Made by a program: the position numbers and the translations under genes. From Sphingomonas sp. SORGH_AS_0879 (GTDB taxonomy: Bacteria > Pseudomonadota > Alphaproteobacteria > Sphingomonadales > Sphingomonadaceae), in NCBI RefSeq assembly GCF_030819175.1, contig NZ_JAUTBJ010000002.1, positions 382,001 through 446,000 on the forward strand: 64,000 bases of DNA. Reading direction: 5' to 3'. Shown in pieces: positions 1 to 8,743 of this stretch; position 1 is the first letter of the stretch; every line of letters starts with the position of its first letter. Under the pieces are notes generated by a model that saw nothing but the letters and a program-made list of their open reading frames with translations, had not been told where the DNA came from and did not search any database.

Positions 1-932
1 GCGTGATGCCGGGCTTCACCCACCTTCAGTCCGCGCAGCCGGTGACGTTGGGCCATCACCTGATGGCCTATCACGAGATGATCGTGCGCGATGCCAGCCG
101 CTTCGTGGCGGCGCGCGCGCGGATGAACCAGTGCCCGCTGGGTTCGGCGGCGCTGGCGGGGACGGGCTTTCCGGTCGACCGGCACATGACGGCGGCGGCG
201 CTCGGCTTCGACGAGCCGACGCGCAATTCGCTCGATGCGGTCAGCGACCGGGACTTCGCCATCGACTATCTCCAGGCGGCGACCAACTGCTCGCTGCACC
301 TGTCGCGGCTGGCGGAGGAGTTCGTGCTCTGGGCGTCGCAGCCCTTTGGTTTCGTGGCGCTGAGCGATCAGTGGTCGACGGGCAGCTCGATCATGCCACA
401 GAAGCGCAACCCGGACGCCGCCGAACTGGTGCGCGGTCATGCGGGGCGGATCATGGGCTGCATGACCAGCCTGATGGTCACGATGAAGGGCCTGCCGCTC
501 GCCTATTCCAAGGACATGCAGGACGACAAGCCGCCGGTCTTCGAGGCGCACGACCTGCTGGCGCTCTCGATCGCGGCGATGACCGGCATGATCCAGAGCG
601 CGACCTTCCGGACGGAGCGGATGCGCGCGGTGGCGGAGGCGGGCTTCTCGACCGCGACTGATCTGGCCGACTGGCTGGTGCGGGTCGGCGGCATTCCGTT
701 CCGCGAGGCGCATCACATCACCGGCCGCGCGGTGAAACTCGCCGAGGAGAAGGGCGTGATGCTGCACCAACTGTCGATCGAGGAATTGACCGCCATCGAC
801 GCGCGGATCAACGCCGGTATCTATGACGTGCTGTCGGTGGATGCCTCGGTCGCCAGCCGGGTCAGCTTCGGTGGCACCGCGCCCGCCAATGTCCGCGCCG
901 CGATCGCGACGGCGCGGGGCCTGCGGCCATGA
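1..932 (+). CDS. argH: Argininosuccinate lyase, 5'-truncated by the window edge
   Basis: ArgH cleaves argininosuccinate to arginine and fumarate, the last step of arginine synthesis, in the cytoplasm. About 310 residues are visible and the start lies before the window; the apparent GTG/ATG at the edge is internal, because the protein is already in the conserved [12 protein letters not shown] segment. The fumarase/aspartase superfamily signature [12 protein letters not shown] follows at about residue 128, and the catalytic serine of the family lies in that loop. The stop codon overlaps the next ATG (ATGA), so it is translationally coupled to the small lipoprotein gene and then lysA, an order common in sphingomonads. 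The partial length fits the C-terminal two thirds of a family of about 460 residues. Identity is certain. Confidence 0.97.
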   Translation, partial: VMPGFTHLQSAQPVTLGHHLMAYHEMIVRDASRFVAARARMNQCPLGSAALAGTGFPVDRHMTAAALGFDEPTRNSLDAVSDRDFAIDYLQAATNCSLHLSRLAEEFVLWASQPFGFVALSDQWSTGSSIMPQKRNPDAAELVRGHAGRIMGCMTSLMVTMKGLPLAYSKDMQDDKPPVFEAHDLLALSIAAMTGMIQSATFRTERMRAVAEAGFSTATDLADWLVRVGGIPFREAHHITGRAVKLAEEKGVMLHQLSIEELTAIDARINAGIYDVLSVDASVASRVSFGGTAPANVRAAIATARGLRP

Positions 933-1165
933 AGCGGGCGCTCACCCTGCTGGTCGCGCTTGGCCTGACGGGTTGTGGCGCGGCCAACCGGCTGCAACCG
1001 GCCAAGGGCGAGAGCCTGCCCGTGGCACCACGCGGCGCCACCGCGACTCCGACGCCCCAGCAATTGCTGACGGCCACCCCTCAACAACGCCCGCAGCGCT
1101 CCGACGAACTGATGACCCAGTCGCAGGACCGGCGTTCGGACGAATTTGATTTGCCCCCCCGCTGA
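929..1165 (+). CDS. Small lipoprotein, LptM-like
   Basis: A 78-residue protein with a short hydrophobic signal and a lipobox ending LTGCG at about residues 13-17, so Cys16 should be lipidated and the mature part would be about 62 residues. The mature chain is polar, proline- and glutamine-rich, and shows no domain. It sits between argH and lysA with 4-base overlaps on both sides (ATGA, then TGATG), so it is co-translated with them. Small lipoproteins at this position beside lysA/dapF-type genes are annotated in many proteobacteria as LptM (YifL), which helps maturation of the LPS translocon LptD; that name is inferred from position and lipobox, not from a residue-level match. Confidence 0.75.
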   Translation: MKRALTLLVALGLTGCGAANRLQPAKGESLPVAPRGATATPTPQQLLTATPQQRPQRSDELMTQSQDRRSDEFDLPPR

Positions 1166-2427
1166 TGGACCATTTTCATTTCTCGAACGGCGAACTCCAT
1201 GTGGAGGACGTGCCCGTAGCCCGGATCGCTGCCGAGGTCGGCACGCCGGTCTATGTCTATTCCGCCTCCACCTTCCGTCGCCATGCGCAGGTGTTCCGCG
1301 AGGGGCTGAGCGCCCTGCCGCGCGTGCACCTGGCCTATGCGATCAAGGCGAATCCCAACCTCGCCGTGCTGCGCGTGCTGGCGGACGAGGGGTATGGCGC
1401 GGACGTCGTCTCGGTCGGCGAGATGCGCCGCGCGCTGGCGGCGGGGATGAAGGCGGAGGACATCGTCTTCTCCGGCGTCGGCAAGACCCGCGCCGAATTG
1501 ATCGCCGCGCTGGAGGCCGGGATCGGCCAGTTCAACCTGGAATTGGAGGAAGAGGGCGCGGTCCTCGCCGAACTGGCGCATGAACGCGGGCTGGTCGCCC
1601 CCGCCACGCTGCGGGTGAACCCGGACGTGGACGCTGGCACCCACGCCAAGATTTCGACCGGGCGCAAGGAGAACAAGTTCGGCGTGCCGATCGACCAAGC
1701 GCTGGGCATGTTCGACCGTCTGGCGGGGCTGCCCGGTATCGATCTGAAAGGCGTCGCCTGCCACATCGGCAGCCAGTTGGGCGATCTCGCGCCCCTGGAG
1801 GCCGCCTATAAGCGGATCGGCGAACTGGTCGCCGAACTGCGCGGGGCGGGGCACCGCATCAGCCGCGTCGATCTGGGCGGCGGCCTGGGCGTTCCCTACA
1901 AGCCCGGCGACGTGATGCCCGCCCCCGCCGCTTATGGCGAGATGGTGGCGCGCGTCACGAAGGACTGGGATGTCGAGCTGATGTTCGAGCCGGGCCGGGT
2001 GATCGCGGGCAATGCCGGGGTTCTGGCGACCGAAGTCGTCTGGGTGAAGCCCGGCGTCGCCAATCCTTATGTCATCGTCGATGCCGCGATGAACGACCTC
2101 GCGCGCCCTGCGCTGTACGATGCGTATCACGACTTCGTCGCGGTCAAGCCGACCGGCGAGCGGATGATGGCGAACATCGCGGGGCCGGTGTGCGAGACCG
2201 GCGACACCTTCGCGATGAACCGCGAAATCGATGTGGTGAAGTCGGGTGACCTGGCCGTGTTCCGCACGGCGGGTGCGTATGGCGCGACCATGGCCTCGAC
2301 CTATAACAGCCGCCCGCTGGTGCCCGAGGTGATGGTGGAGGGCGACCGCTATGCCGTCGTCGCCGACCGCATCGCCGCCGAGACGATCATCGCCGCCGAG
2401 CGTGTGCCGGAGTGGCTGAAGAAGTGA
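1165..2427 (+). CDS. lysA: Diaminopimelate decarboxylase
   Basis: LysA decarboxylates meso-diaminopimelate to lysine, the last step of the pathway, using PLP in the cytoplasm. The 420 residues match the family length. The PLP-binding lysine lies in AYAIKANPN near residue 60, the phosphate-binding glycine loop reads DLGGGLGVPY near residue 234, and the C-terminal active-site cysteine is in GPVCETGD near residue 345. It starts at an ATG that overlaps the stop of the upstream lipoprotein gene (TGATG). It forms an operon with argH and the lipoprotein. A REP-like hairpin pair follows the stop. Identity is certain. Confidence 0.97.
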   Translation: MDHFHFSNGELHVEDVPVARIAAEVGTPVYVYSASTFRRHAQVFREGLSALPRVHLAYAIKANPNLAVLRVLADEGYGADVVSVGEMRRALAAGMKAEDIVFSGVGKTRAELIAALEAGIGQFNLELEEEGAVLAELAHERGLVAPATLRVNPDVDAGTHAKISTGRKENKFGVPIDQALGMFDRLAGLPGIDLKGVACHIGSQLGDLAPLEAAYKRIGELVAELRGAGHRISRVDLGGGLGVPYKPGDVMPAPAAYGEMVARVTKDWDVELMFEPGRVIAGNAGVLATEVVWVKPGVANPYVIVDAAMNDLARPALYDAYHDFVAVKPTGERMMANIAGPVCETGDTFAMNREIDVVKSGDLAVFRTAGAYGATMASTYNSRPLVPEVMVEGDRYAVVADRIAAETIIAAERVPEWLKK

Positions 2428-2455
2428 GGCGACGGGCGGGTTCCCCGTCTAAACC

Positions 2456-2540
2456 GTCATCCCAGCGAAGGCTGGGATCTTTGGCGGGTTTCGGGCCGTC
2501 AGTCGGCAGAGGCCCCAGCCTGCGCTGGGGCGACAATGCG
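2456..2540. repeat. REP-like hairpin pair after lysA
   Basis: Two GC-rich hairpins lie about 50 bases apart: one with stem CCCAGC/GCTGGG next to GTCATCCCAGCG, and one with stem CCCCAGC/GCTGGGG next to GGCGACAATG. This is the arrangement of a bacterial interspersed mosaic element and resembles the GTCATCCCAGCGAA-type repeats frequent in alphaproteobacteria. It fills most of the 124-base gap before the siroheme gene and may stabilise or terminate the lysA transcript. Confidence 0.6.
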
Positions 2541-2551
2541 GGGGCGGGGCG

Positions 2552-3325
2552 GTGAGCCTCGCGAGCCTGCCACTGTTCGTCCGGTTGGCTGGTCGCCCGG
2601 TCATCCTGCTGGGCGAGGGGGAGCCCGCCGAGGCCAAGCGGCGTCTGCTCGACCGCGCCGGTGCGCTGGTGGTGGGGGAAGACGCGCAAGCCGCGCTCGC
2701 CATCGTCGCGATCGAGGACGAGGGCCAAGCCCAGGCCGCCATCGCCCGGTTGAAGGCACGCGGCGTGCTGGTCAACGCGGTCGATCGCCCGGCGGCCTGC
2801 GATTTCACCTTGCCCGCCATCGTCGAGCGGGGCCCCGTGATCGTCGCGATCGGCACCGGCGGCGTGTCGGCGGGACTGGCGGCGGCTTTGCGCCAGCGGC
2901 TCGAGGCCTTGTTGCCCGCCGGACTGGGGACGCTGGCCGAGGGGCTGTACGCCGCCCGCGCCGCCTTGCGCGCGCGGTTCCCGGACGGGGCGGAGCGGCG
3001 GCGTGCGATCGGGGCGGCGCTGTCGCCGGGCGGTGCGCTCGATCCTCTGGCGGGCGAAACCGATGTCGCGGGCTGGCTGGCGGGCGTCGAGCGTCCGGCG
3101 GCGTCGGTCGCGACCTTTGTCCTGACCTCGTGCGACCCGGACGACCTGACCCTGCGACAGGCGCGCGCGCTTGCCGCCGCCGACCGGGTCTATCACCGCC
3201 CCGACGTGCCGTTCGCCATCCTGGACCGTGCGCGCGCCGATGCGGTTCGGATCGAAAGCGACGCATTGCCCATGGAACCGGGCGAGGGGCAGATCGTCGA
3301 CCTGACCATGGACAGGCGCGCATGA
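2552..3325 (+). CDS. Siroheme-synthase N-terminal protein (precorrin-2 dehydrogenase/ferrochelatase), with C-terminal methylase remnant
   Basis: The 257-residue protein begins with the NAD-binding fold of Met8/CysG: a strand-glycine turn VILLGEGEPAEAKRRLL near residue 20, then NAVDRPAACDFTLPAI near residue 75, where CysG has its N-x-V-D and FxxPA elements. This domain oxidises precorrin-2 to sirohydrochlorin and inserts iron to make siroheme for sulfite or nitrite reductase. After about residue 185 the sequence resembles only the first 50-60 residues of the uroporphyrinogen-III methylase domain (DPDDLTLRQARALAAADRV), and the SAM-binding remainder is missing. It therefore cannot be a full trifunctional CysG. 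The GTG start follows the REP element. The ATGA overlap couples it to corA. Confidence 0.82.
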   Translation: MSLASLPLFVRLAGRPVILLGEGEPAEAKRRLLDRAGALVVGEDAQAALAIVAIEDEGQAQAAIARLKARGVLVNAVDRPAACDFTLPAIVERGPVIVAIGTGGVSAGLAAALRQRLEALLPAGLGTLAEGLYAARAALRARFPDGAERRRAIGAALSPGGALDPLAGETDVAGWLAGVERPAASVATFVLTSCDPDDLTLRQARALAAADRVYHRPDVPFAILDRARADAVRIESDALPMEPGEGQIVDLTMDRRA

Positions 3326-4275
3326 CCGGCTTCGCCTATCGCATCGACGGGGGCAAGGCGGACGCCATCCCGATCCGCGAGGCGGTGGAGGCGAAAGCCC
3401 GGCTGGTCTGGGTGCATCTGGAGACCAATGACGCGGTGGCGCAACGCTGGCTGTGCGAATCGGCGCATCTGGAGGATTATGTCGTCGACGCGCTGACCGC
3501 GACCGAGACGCGCCCGCGCTGCGAGGCGGTGGGCGAGGGCGCGTTCCTCAACCTGCGCGGGCGGAGCAGCGAGCCGCTCGACGGGTCGGACATGCTCGCC
3601 TCGGTCCGGATCTGGGCGGTGAAGGGCAAGGTCTATTCGGTCACGCGCCGCCCGCTGCTGGCGGTGGATGCGGTGCGCAAGGAGGTGGAGGGCGGCGCCA
3701 TCGCCGATCCGGGCGACCTGATCACCGCCTTCGCCACCGCGATCACCAGCGACCTGGACCCCGATGTCGCGGGGCTGGGCGACGAACTCGACAGTTGCGA
3801 GGAGCAGTTGGACGAGCACCGTGTGTTCCAGCTTCGCCGCACGGTCAGCCGGGTGCGGGTCGCCGCGATCGGATACCGCCGCTTCCTCAATCCGCAGCGT
3901 GCGGCGCTGGAGAAACTCGCGGCGCTGCCGGGCGACTGGCTGGCGGATGACGACCGGCTGCATCTGTCCGCCGCCGCCGACCGCGCCGCGCGCATGGCCG
4001 AGGAACTGGAATCGATCCGCGAACGCTCCGCGCTGATCCATGAGACGCTGACCGACATGCGCGCCGAGCAGATCGACAATCGCGCGCTGGTCATCTCGAT
4101 CGTGGCGATGGTGTTCCTGCCGCTGACCTTCATCACCGGGCTATACGGGATGAACGTCAAGACCCTGCCCTATGCCGAGGAACCCTGGGCGTTCGACGCG
4201 ATCCTCGGGGGCTGCGCGCTGATCGCGGCGGGGATCGTCATCTATTTCGTCCAGCGGCACTGGTTCCGGCGGTAA
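3322..4275 (+). CDS. corA: CorA/ZntB-family divalent cation transporter
   Basis: A 317-residue inner-membrane protein with a large cytoplasmic N-terminal domain and two C-terminal membrane helices. The first helix ends with the family's pore signature YGMNV near residue 277, and the second spans about residues 290-310. CorA proteins carry magnesium, cobalt or nickel, and the ZntB branch carries zinc; the sequence alone does not settle the substrate. The start was chosen at the ATG that overlaps the upstream stop; the frame is open further upstream but that part is a shadow of the siroheme gene. The co-translation with a siroheme gene recurs in this kind of genome but has no obvious functional logic. 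Confidence 0.9.
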   Translation: MTGFAYRIDGGKADAIPIREAVEAKARLVWVHLETNDAVAQRWLCESAHLEDYVVDALTATETRPRCEAVGEGAFLNLRGRSSEPLDGSDMLASVRIWAVKGKVYSVTRRPLLAVDAVRKEVEGGAIADPGDLITAFATAITSDLDPDVAGLGDELDSCEEQLDEHRVFQLRRTVSRVRVAAIGYRRFLNPQRAALEKLAALPGDWLADDDRLHLSAAADRAARMAEELESIRERSALIHETLTDMRAEQIDNRALVISIVAMVFLPLTFITGLYGMNVKTLPYAEEPWAFDAILGGCALIAAGIVIYFVQRHWFRR

Positions 4276-4299
4276 TCTTCACTTCCGCCCCGGCCATCC

Positions 4300-4426
4300 G
4301 TTCGGCCTGAGCGAAGTCGAAGCGCACGTTCCGCGCTGGCGGCTTGGTGGAGGGATCCCCTTGGCCCCTTCGACTGCCTGCCAAGGCAGGCGCTCAGGAC
4401 AGGCTTCGACTTCGCTCAGGCTGAAC
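4300..4426. repeat. Dispersed REP-like inverted repeat, copy 1
   Basis: The gap between corA and fliS (convergent genes) holds one copy of a motif with core TGAGCGAAGTCGAAG at about 4300-4322 and an inverted copy at 4404-4426, plus a partial third copy near 4367 interrupted by a CCTGCC/GGCAGG hairpin. The same motif occurs at 8655-8733 and 59034-59105. The inverted pair can form a long hairpin and may end both convergent transcripts. Confidence 0.8.
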
Positions 4427-4447
4427 GCAGGGTGGGGAGCGGCCCCC

Positions 4448-4864
4448 TTACGCCCCCGCCTTCTTGCTCATCTGGCGGACCGTCTCCCAGGCTTCGGCGA
4501 TATCGGCGATGTTGTCCGCCACGTCGCGGAACAGCTTCGGATTCTGGTCCAGCGAGCCGTCGACGATCTGCCGCCGCGCACCCGCATAGAGTTTGGCGAA
4601 GGTGATCGACATGTCGCCGCCATTCTCGAAATCGAGCCCCGCCTCCAGCGCGAACAGGATGGCGGTGGCGCGGGTCACCCGCTCGCTCTTGCGCGCGAGT
4701 TGGCCATGCTCGGTCGCCCACGCCGCCGAGCGGAGCGCGGAGATGAGTTCCTCGTAGAGAAGCTGGACGAGCGCGGGGCCGTCCGCCATCGCGGTGCGGC
4801 CGACGACGTCGATCTGGCGATAGGTCGCGGCAGGATCGGTGAGCAGTCCGGTTGCATAGGCCAT
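4448..4864 (-). CDS. fliS: Flagellar export chaperone FliS
   Basis: FliS binds the C-terminal end of flagellin in the cytoplasm, stops early polymerisation and delivers it to the export gate. The 138 residues fit the family. The helical-bundle pattern is clear, including a conserved LVQLLYEELISALRSA stretch near residue 33, the equivalent of the family's MLYEGALRFL helix. The start lies 1 base after the fliD stop, so the two genes form a late unit behind the sigma-28-like promoter upstream of fliD. Four flagellin genes in the same locus are its expected clients. Confidence 0.9.
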   Translation of the reverse strand: MAYATGLLTDPAATYRQIDVVGRTAMADGPALVQLLYEELISALRSAAWATEHGQLARKSERVTRATAILFALEAGLDFENGGDMSITFAKLYAGARRQIVDGSLDQNPKLFRDVADNIADIAEAWETVRQMSKKAGA

Positions 4865-4865
4865 C

Positions 4866-6335
4866 TTAGCTGCTCTTCGTCCACATCTTGACCTGCTGGT
4901 CCATGAAATTCTGCACCGATTTGTAGCTGGAGACGCGCGCGTTCATCGCGGAGAACTGCGCCGTCATCCGGTCCTGCGCCGCGCTCTGATCGTCCGCCAG
5001 ATCGCTCTGGGCCAGAGCGTTGGCGCTCTGGTCCTGGCTCAACTGCCTGGCGGTCGCGCCGAGCCCGTAAAGGGTGCTGGTCGCCGCCATCTGGATGCCG
5101 TTCAACTGCGCCGACAGGCCGACCAGATTGTCGCCGCTCGACTGGAACATCTGTTCGACCGCATCCGGATATTGCGCCATCACCTGCGCCAGACGCACCG
5201 TGTCGACCTTCAGCGTCCCGTCCTTGTTGGTCCCGACGCCCAGATCGGCCAGCGTCTTGGGGCCGGGCGTGCTGGCGTCGCCGGGCACGATCTTGGACGT
5301 GGTCAACCGCCCCAGCGACTGGGACAGCGTGCGCGCCGCGAGGTTGCTGCGCAGATCGCCCGTCTGGGGGTTCAGTTCCTTGTTCAGCTCGGTGATCTTG
5401 TCGTTGAAGGTCGCCACGAAGTCCGACACGACCGAGGTCAGCGCGGCGGTCGGGCGCGTGCCGGTCAGCGAGACCGGGGTGGTCGAGACCGCGTTCAGCG
5501 TCATCGTTACGCCGCTCACCAGATCGCTGATGGTATTACTGGCGCGCTCCACCGTGACGCCGTCAACCGTCAGCTCGGCATTGGCGGCCGTGGAGGTGTT
5601 GCGCGTACCTGTCGCGCCGCCACCGACGTTGAGCCGCGACAGGCCCGCCGTCGCCCCCTCGCTGGCGGTCACGGTGAAGCTGTTCGCCGCGCCCGTCGCG
5701 CCGGTGAAGGACAGATAGGCCTTGCCGTCGGCATCGGTGATGACCGAGGCGGTGACGCCGGTCTTTGCCGCGTTGATCCTGGCCGCGACATCGTCGATCG
5801 TCGGGCTGGTGCCGTCATCGAACTGGACCGTGACGGCGGCTTTGGAGCCGACCTGGATCGACAGGCTGCCGGTGCCCATCGAGGCGGTCCGGTCATAGCT
5901 GATGCGCGTCACGCTGGTCTGCGGCGTGGCGAGTGCGTTGACGGTGATCGACTTGGACAGCCCGGCCAGCTTCGCGCCCGCCGCCGTCGTCACGCTGAAC
6001 ACCGCCGGATTGCCGCTGCTCGCCTGGGTGGCGAGCGTCCCGCCCTTGGCGAGCGAGGCGAGCGAGCTGGCGAAGTCGGTGATCGAGCTCATCACCGTCG
6101 ATGTCGCCGAAATCTGCGAGGTCAGCGTATCGGCCTTCGCCTTCAGCGCCGCGGTGCGCGCGGCGAACTGCGCCTGGACCAGCGAGGGGACCAGCGCGGA
6201 CAAATCCATGCCGGAACCGGTCTGGAGCGAGGTGAACAGCGCCTGCGCGGCGGATTTGGTGGCGTCCGTGGTCGACTTGGTCGCCGTGGTGCTGGTCACC
6301 GCAGACGTCGATGAGGTCGAGGAAATGGTCGTCAT
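4866..6335 (-). CDS. fliD: Flagellar filament cap protein FliD (HAP2)
   Basis: FliD caps the growing filament and helps flagellin fold at the tip. The 489 residues have the FliD pattern: a Ser/Thr-rich start, then SGMDLSALVPSLVQAQFAAR near residue 40 (the N-terminal heptad region), a beta-rich middle, and a coiled C-terminus with DQSAAQDRMTAQFSAMNARV near residue 450. It lacks a signal peptide, as expected for an exported flagellar protein. It sits 91 bases downstream of flhB with its own promoter-like motif and is followed at once by fliS. Separate late transcription by FliA is inferred from that promoter. Confidence 0.95.
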   Translation of the reverse strand: MTTISSTSSTSAVTSTTATKSTTDATKSAAQALFTSLQTGSGMDLSALVPSLVQAQFAARTAALKAKADTLTSQISATSTVMSSITDFASSLASLAKGGTLATQASSGNPAVFSVTTAAGAKLAGLSKSITVNALATPQTSVTRISYDRTASMGTGSLSIQVGSKAAVTVQFDDGTSPTIDDVAARINAAKTGVTASVITDADGKAYLSFTGATGAANSFTVTASEGATAGLSRLNVGGGATGTRNTSTAANAELTVDGVTVERASNTISDLVSGVTMTLNAVSTTPVSLTGTRPTAALTSVVSDFVATFNDKITELNKELNPQTGDLRSNLAARTLSQSLGRLTTSKIVPGDASTPGPKTLADLGVGTNKDGTLKVDTVRLAQVMAQYPDAVEQMFQSSGDNLVGLSAQLNGIQMAATSTLYGLGATARQLSQDQSANALAQSDLADDQSAAQDRMTAQFSAMNARVSSYKSVQNFMDQQVKMWTKSS

Positions 6336-6365
6336 CGACGGGACTCCGGCACGCGTTCGCCTTCG

Positions 6366-6393
6366 TGAACGACCATCGGGATGGTTTCTTTAG
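6366..6393 (-). promoter_or_regulatory. Sigma-28 (FliA)-type promoter of fliD-fliS
   Basis: Read on the minus strand: CTAAAGAAA, 11 bases, then GTCGTTCA, ending 30 bases before the fliD ATG. The known FliA consensus is TAAAGTTT, 11 bases, GCCGATAA. The -35 part and the spacing fit, and the -10 part agrees with the local GCCGTT form seen before the four flagellins. Confidence 0.65.
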
Positions 6394-6426
6394 GGATTTG
6401 CGACGAACCGTTCATGGCGTACCGGT

Positions 6427-7554
6427 TCATGACTGGGGCTGGCCGTTTTCGTCGAAACGGGCGTCGACCGGCACCTCGACCGGCGGCTGCGCCGTGCCAC
6501 CCGCGCCTGCGTTGAGCCCGAAGACGAAGGCGAGCACGACGGCGATCGCCTGATACAGGTCGGCGCGGACCTCCTGCCCCTCGCGGCTGGTGTAATAGAC
6601 GGCGCGGGCAAGCTGGGGATATTCCAGTACGGGCTTGGCATATTCGCCCGCCATCTCGCGGATCGCCAGCGCGGTGGCGCCGCGTGCCCGGGCGACGACC
6701 ACCGGCACCTCGTCCTGCCCGCGTTCGTAACGCAGCGCGACCGCGAAATGGGTCGGGTTGGTCAGGATGACATGCGCCTCCTGCACCGCCGCGCGGACCG
6801 CCCGGCGCGACATTTCGCGCTGCTTGCCCCGGATATGCGCCTTGGCCTCGGGATTGCCCTCGCTCTCCTTATGCTCGTCCTTGACCTCCTGCTTGGTCAT
6901 CTTGAGCTTGGAGAAGAGCTGGAAGATCTGGAGCGGCACGTCGAAGCCCGCGATCAGCACCAGCCCCATCCCCATCACCAGCAGCACCGAGATGAAGGTC
7001 CCGCCCAGCGAGCCGAGCGCGCTGTTGAGGTCCGACTGCGCCAGCCCCATGGTGGTGCGCGACGACTTCCACAGCATGTACGCGCCGATCGCGCCGAGCA
7101 GTACGACCTTGAGCAGCGACTTGCCCAGCTCGGTCCAGCCCTGCATGCCGAAGATGCGCTTCAGGCCCGAGGCGGGATTGAGCTTGGAGGGTTTGGGCGC
7201 GATCGCCTTGGGATTGAAGTGGAGCGAGCCCAGCCCCGCCTGTGACGCGATGGTCGCGACGATGGTGACCGCGAACAGCGAGGCGAGCGAGGGGGCCAGC
7301 TTCCATCCCGCCTCCATCAGCGGGCGGAAGGGCTCGAAATCCTCGACATCGGCATGGCTGAACTGGAAGCTGGCGGCCATCACCGCCTTGCACGCAGCCA
7401 GCAGGGTGGGGCCGGCGAAGATCAGCCAGGCGATACCCGCCATCATCACCAGCGCCGCCGCCAGATCGCGGCTGCGCAGGATCTGCCCGTCGTCGCGCGC
7501 TTTTTCGCGACGCTTCTGGGTTGGGGCTTCCGTCTTTTCGCCGCCCTCCGACAT
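6427..7554 (-). CDS. flhB: Flagellar export switch protein FlhB
   Basis: FlhB is an inner-membrane part of the export gate whose cytoplasmic domain self-cleaves to switch export from hook to filament substrates. The 375 residues show four membrane segments between about 30 and 215 and the autocleavage site NPTH near residue 268. The start overlaps the fliR stop by one base (TGATG). It is the last gene of the long minus-strand operon that begins with the sigma-54 activator. The C-terminal tail of about 20 residues after the cleavage domain is proline-rich and variable, as usual in the family. Confidence 0.97.
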   Translation of the reverse strand: MSEGGEKTEAPTQKRREKARDDGQILRSRDLAAALVMMAGIAWLIFAGPTLLAACKAVMAASFQFSHADVEDFEPFRPLMEAGWKLAPSLASLFAVTIVATIASQAGLGSLHFNPKAIAPKPSKLNPASGLKRIFGMQGWTELGKSLLKVVLLGAIGAYMLWKSSRTTMGLAQSDLNSALGSLGGTFISVLLVMGMGLVLIAGFDVPLQIFQLFSKLKMTKQEVKDEHKESEGNPEAKAHIRGKQREMSRRAVRAAVQEAHVILTNPTHFAVALRYERGQDEVPVVVARARGATALAIREMAGEYAKPVLEYPQLARAVYYTSREGQEVRADLYQAIAVVLAFVFGLNAGAGGTAQPPVEVPVDARFDENGQPQS

Positions 7555-8327
7555 CAGCCGAGCACCAGCGTCTGGGTGGCGGCAAGGCCTTCGCGGAGGA
7601 TGACGAGCATATAGTCCCCCATGGCGGGGAAGGCGATGGCGATGGCGATGACGCCGAGGAACAGCGCGGCCGGAAGGCCCACCGAGAAGAGGTTGAGCGA
7701 GGGCGCGGCGCGGCTCATCATCCCCATGACGAGGTTGAGGCAGAGCAGCAGGAAACCGACCGGCAGCGCCAGCAGCAACCCCGCGAGGAAGGCGTAGCTG
7801 CCGAACAGCGCGATGGCGCGGAACTGCGCCGGGGCCATCCAGGCCTGGCCGGGGGGCAGCGCGTCATAGCTCTTCACGATGGTATCGACGAGGACGAGAT
7901 GCCCGTCGACCGACAGGAACAACAGGGTCAGCATCACCGTGAAGAACTGGCCCAGCGCCTGGGTCGAGCGACCGTTGAGCGGATCGACGGTCGCGGCGAA
8001 GTTGATCCCCATCGATCCGCCGATCAACTCGCTGGCGACGAGCGGCGCGGTGAAGGCGACTTGCAGGATCAGGCCGAGCGCCAGCCCGACGATCGCCTCC
8101 GCCGCCACCGACATGATGGTGGGCAGGGCGAAGATCACCGGCGGCGGCACGACCGGGTGCGCCATGTTGACCAGAAAGGCGATGGCCCCGGCCAGGCTGA
8201 CCCGCACGGGCAGGGGGATCGACACCGCGCCGAACACCGGCGCGGTGATGAACGCCGCCCCGACCCGGACCATGATGAACAGGATCGCCCAGGCCTGCGG
8301 CTCGATCGAGAGGCCGAAGCCGAGCAT
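7554..8327 (-). CDS. fliR: Flagellar export gate protein FliR
   Basis: FliR is a polytopic inner-membrane subunit of the FliPQR export pore. The 257 residues are almost wholly hydrophobic, with about six membrane segments and the conserved region FIMVRVGAAFITAPVFG near residue 17, typical of FliR/SpaR/YscT. It lies 18 bases after fliQ and overlaps flhB by one base. In known structures one FliR joins five FliP and four FliQ subunits. Confidence 0.95.
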   Translation of the reverse strand: MLGFGLSIEPQAWAILFIMVRVGAAFITAPVFGAVSIPLPVRVSLAGAIAFLVNMAHPVVPPPVIFALPTIMSVAAEAIVGLALGLILQVAFTAPLVASELIGGSMGINFAATVDPLNGRSTQALGQFFTVMLTLLFLSVDGHLVLVDTIVKSYDALPPGQAWMAPAQFRAIALFGSYAFLAGLLLALPVGFLLLCLNLVMGMMSRAAPSLNLFSVGLPAALFLGVIAIAIAFPAMGDYMLVILREGLAATQTLVLG

Positions 8328-8345
8328 GTTACTTGACCCAGGCCT

Positions 8346-8615
8346 TCACTTGACCAGGTCCGGGATGCGCTCGAACATGCTGACGGTGAAGTCGCTCAGC
8401 AGGCCCATGATGAGGCTGCCGAAGATCAGGATCGAGATGGCGACGACGATCAGCTTCGGCACGAAGGACAGGGTCTGTTCGTTGATCGAGGTCGCGGCCT
8501 GCACCATGCCGATCACCAGCCCCGACACCAGCACGGGCAACAGGATCGGCGCGGCGGCGAGCGCCAGCACCCACATGGTCTGGTTGGCCAGCGTCAGGAA
8601 ATAATCGGCGTCCAT
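8346..8615 (-). CDS. fliQ: Flagellar export gate protein FliQ
   Basis: An 89-residue protein with two membrane hairpin helices and the family core INEQTLSFVPKLIV near residue 43 (the usual form is QINEQTLSFIPK). It forms part of the export pore with FliP and FliR. It is separated from fliP by 128 bases that hold a REP-like inverted repeat, the only large gap inside this otherwise overlapping operon. Another frame here is also open (8329-8574) but is a shadow. Confidence 0.95.
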   Translation of the reverse strand: MDADYFLTLANQTMWVLALAAAPILLPVLVSGLVIGMVQAATSINEQTLSFVPKLIVVAISILIFGSLIMGLLSDFTVSMFERIPDLVK

Positions 8616-8654
8616 GATGCTCGGGTGCTTCCGTGGGAGAGGGTGTCCCGTGGC

Positions 8655-8733
8655 CTTCGACTTCGCTCAGGCTGAACGGAGGTTGGGGAGGGGGCTTGGT
8701 TCCGCCAGCCGTTCAGGCTGAGCGAAGTCGAAG
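8655..8733. repeat. Dispersed REP-like inverted repeat, copy 2, between fliP and fliQ
   Basis: Two inverted copies of the motif with core TGAGCGAAGTCGAAG, at 8655-8677 and 8711-8733, separated by 33 bases of G-rich sequence. They can pair into a stem of about 23 base pairs in the operon mRNA. The same family occurs at 4300-4426 and 59034-59105. Confidence 0.85.
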
Positions 8734-8743
8734 CCCAAGGGAA

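Noticed and set aside
5172..6314. Long open frame on the plus strand opposite fliD (380 codons), and similar long antisense frames elsewhere
   Set aside because: High-GC third-position bias makes long antisense frames; the protein is Arg/Gly-rich without any motif, and fliD explains the DNA.
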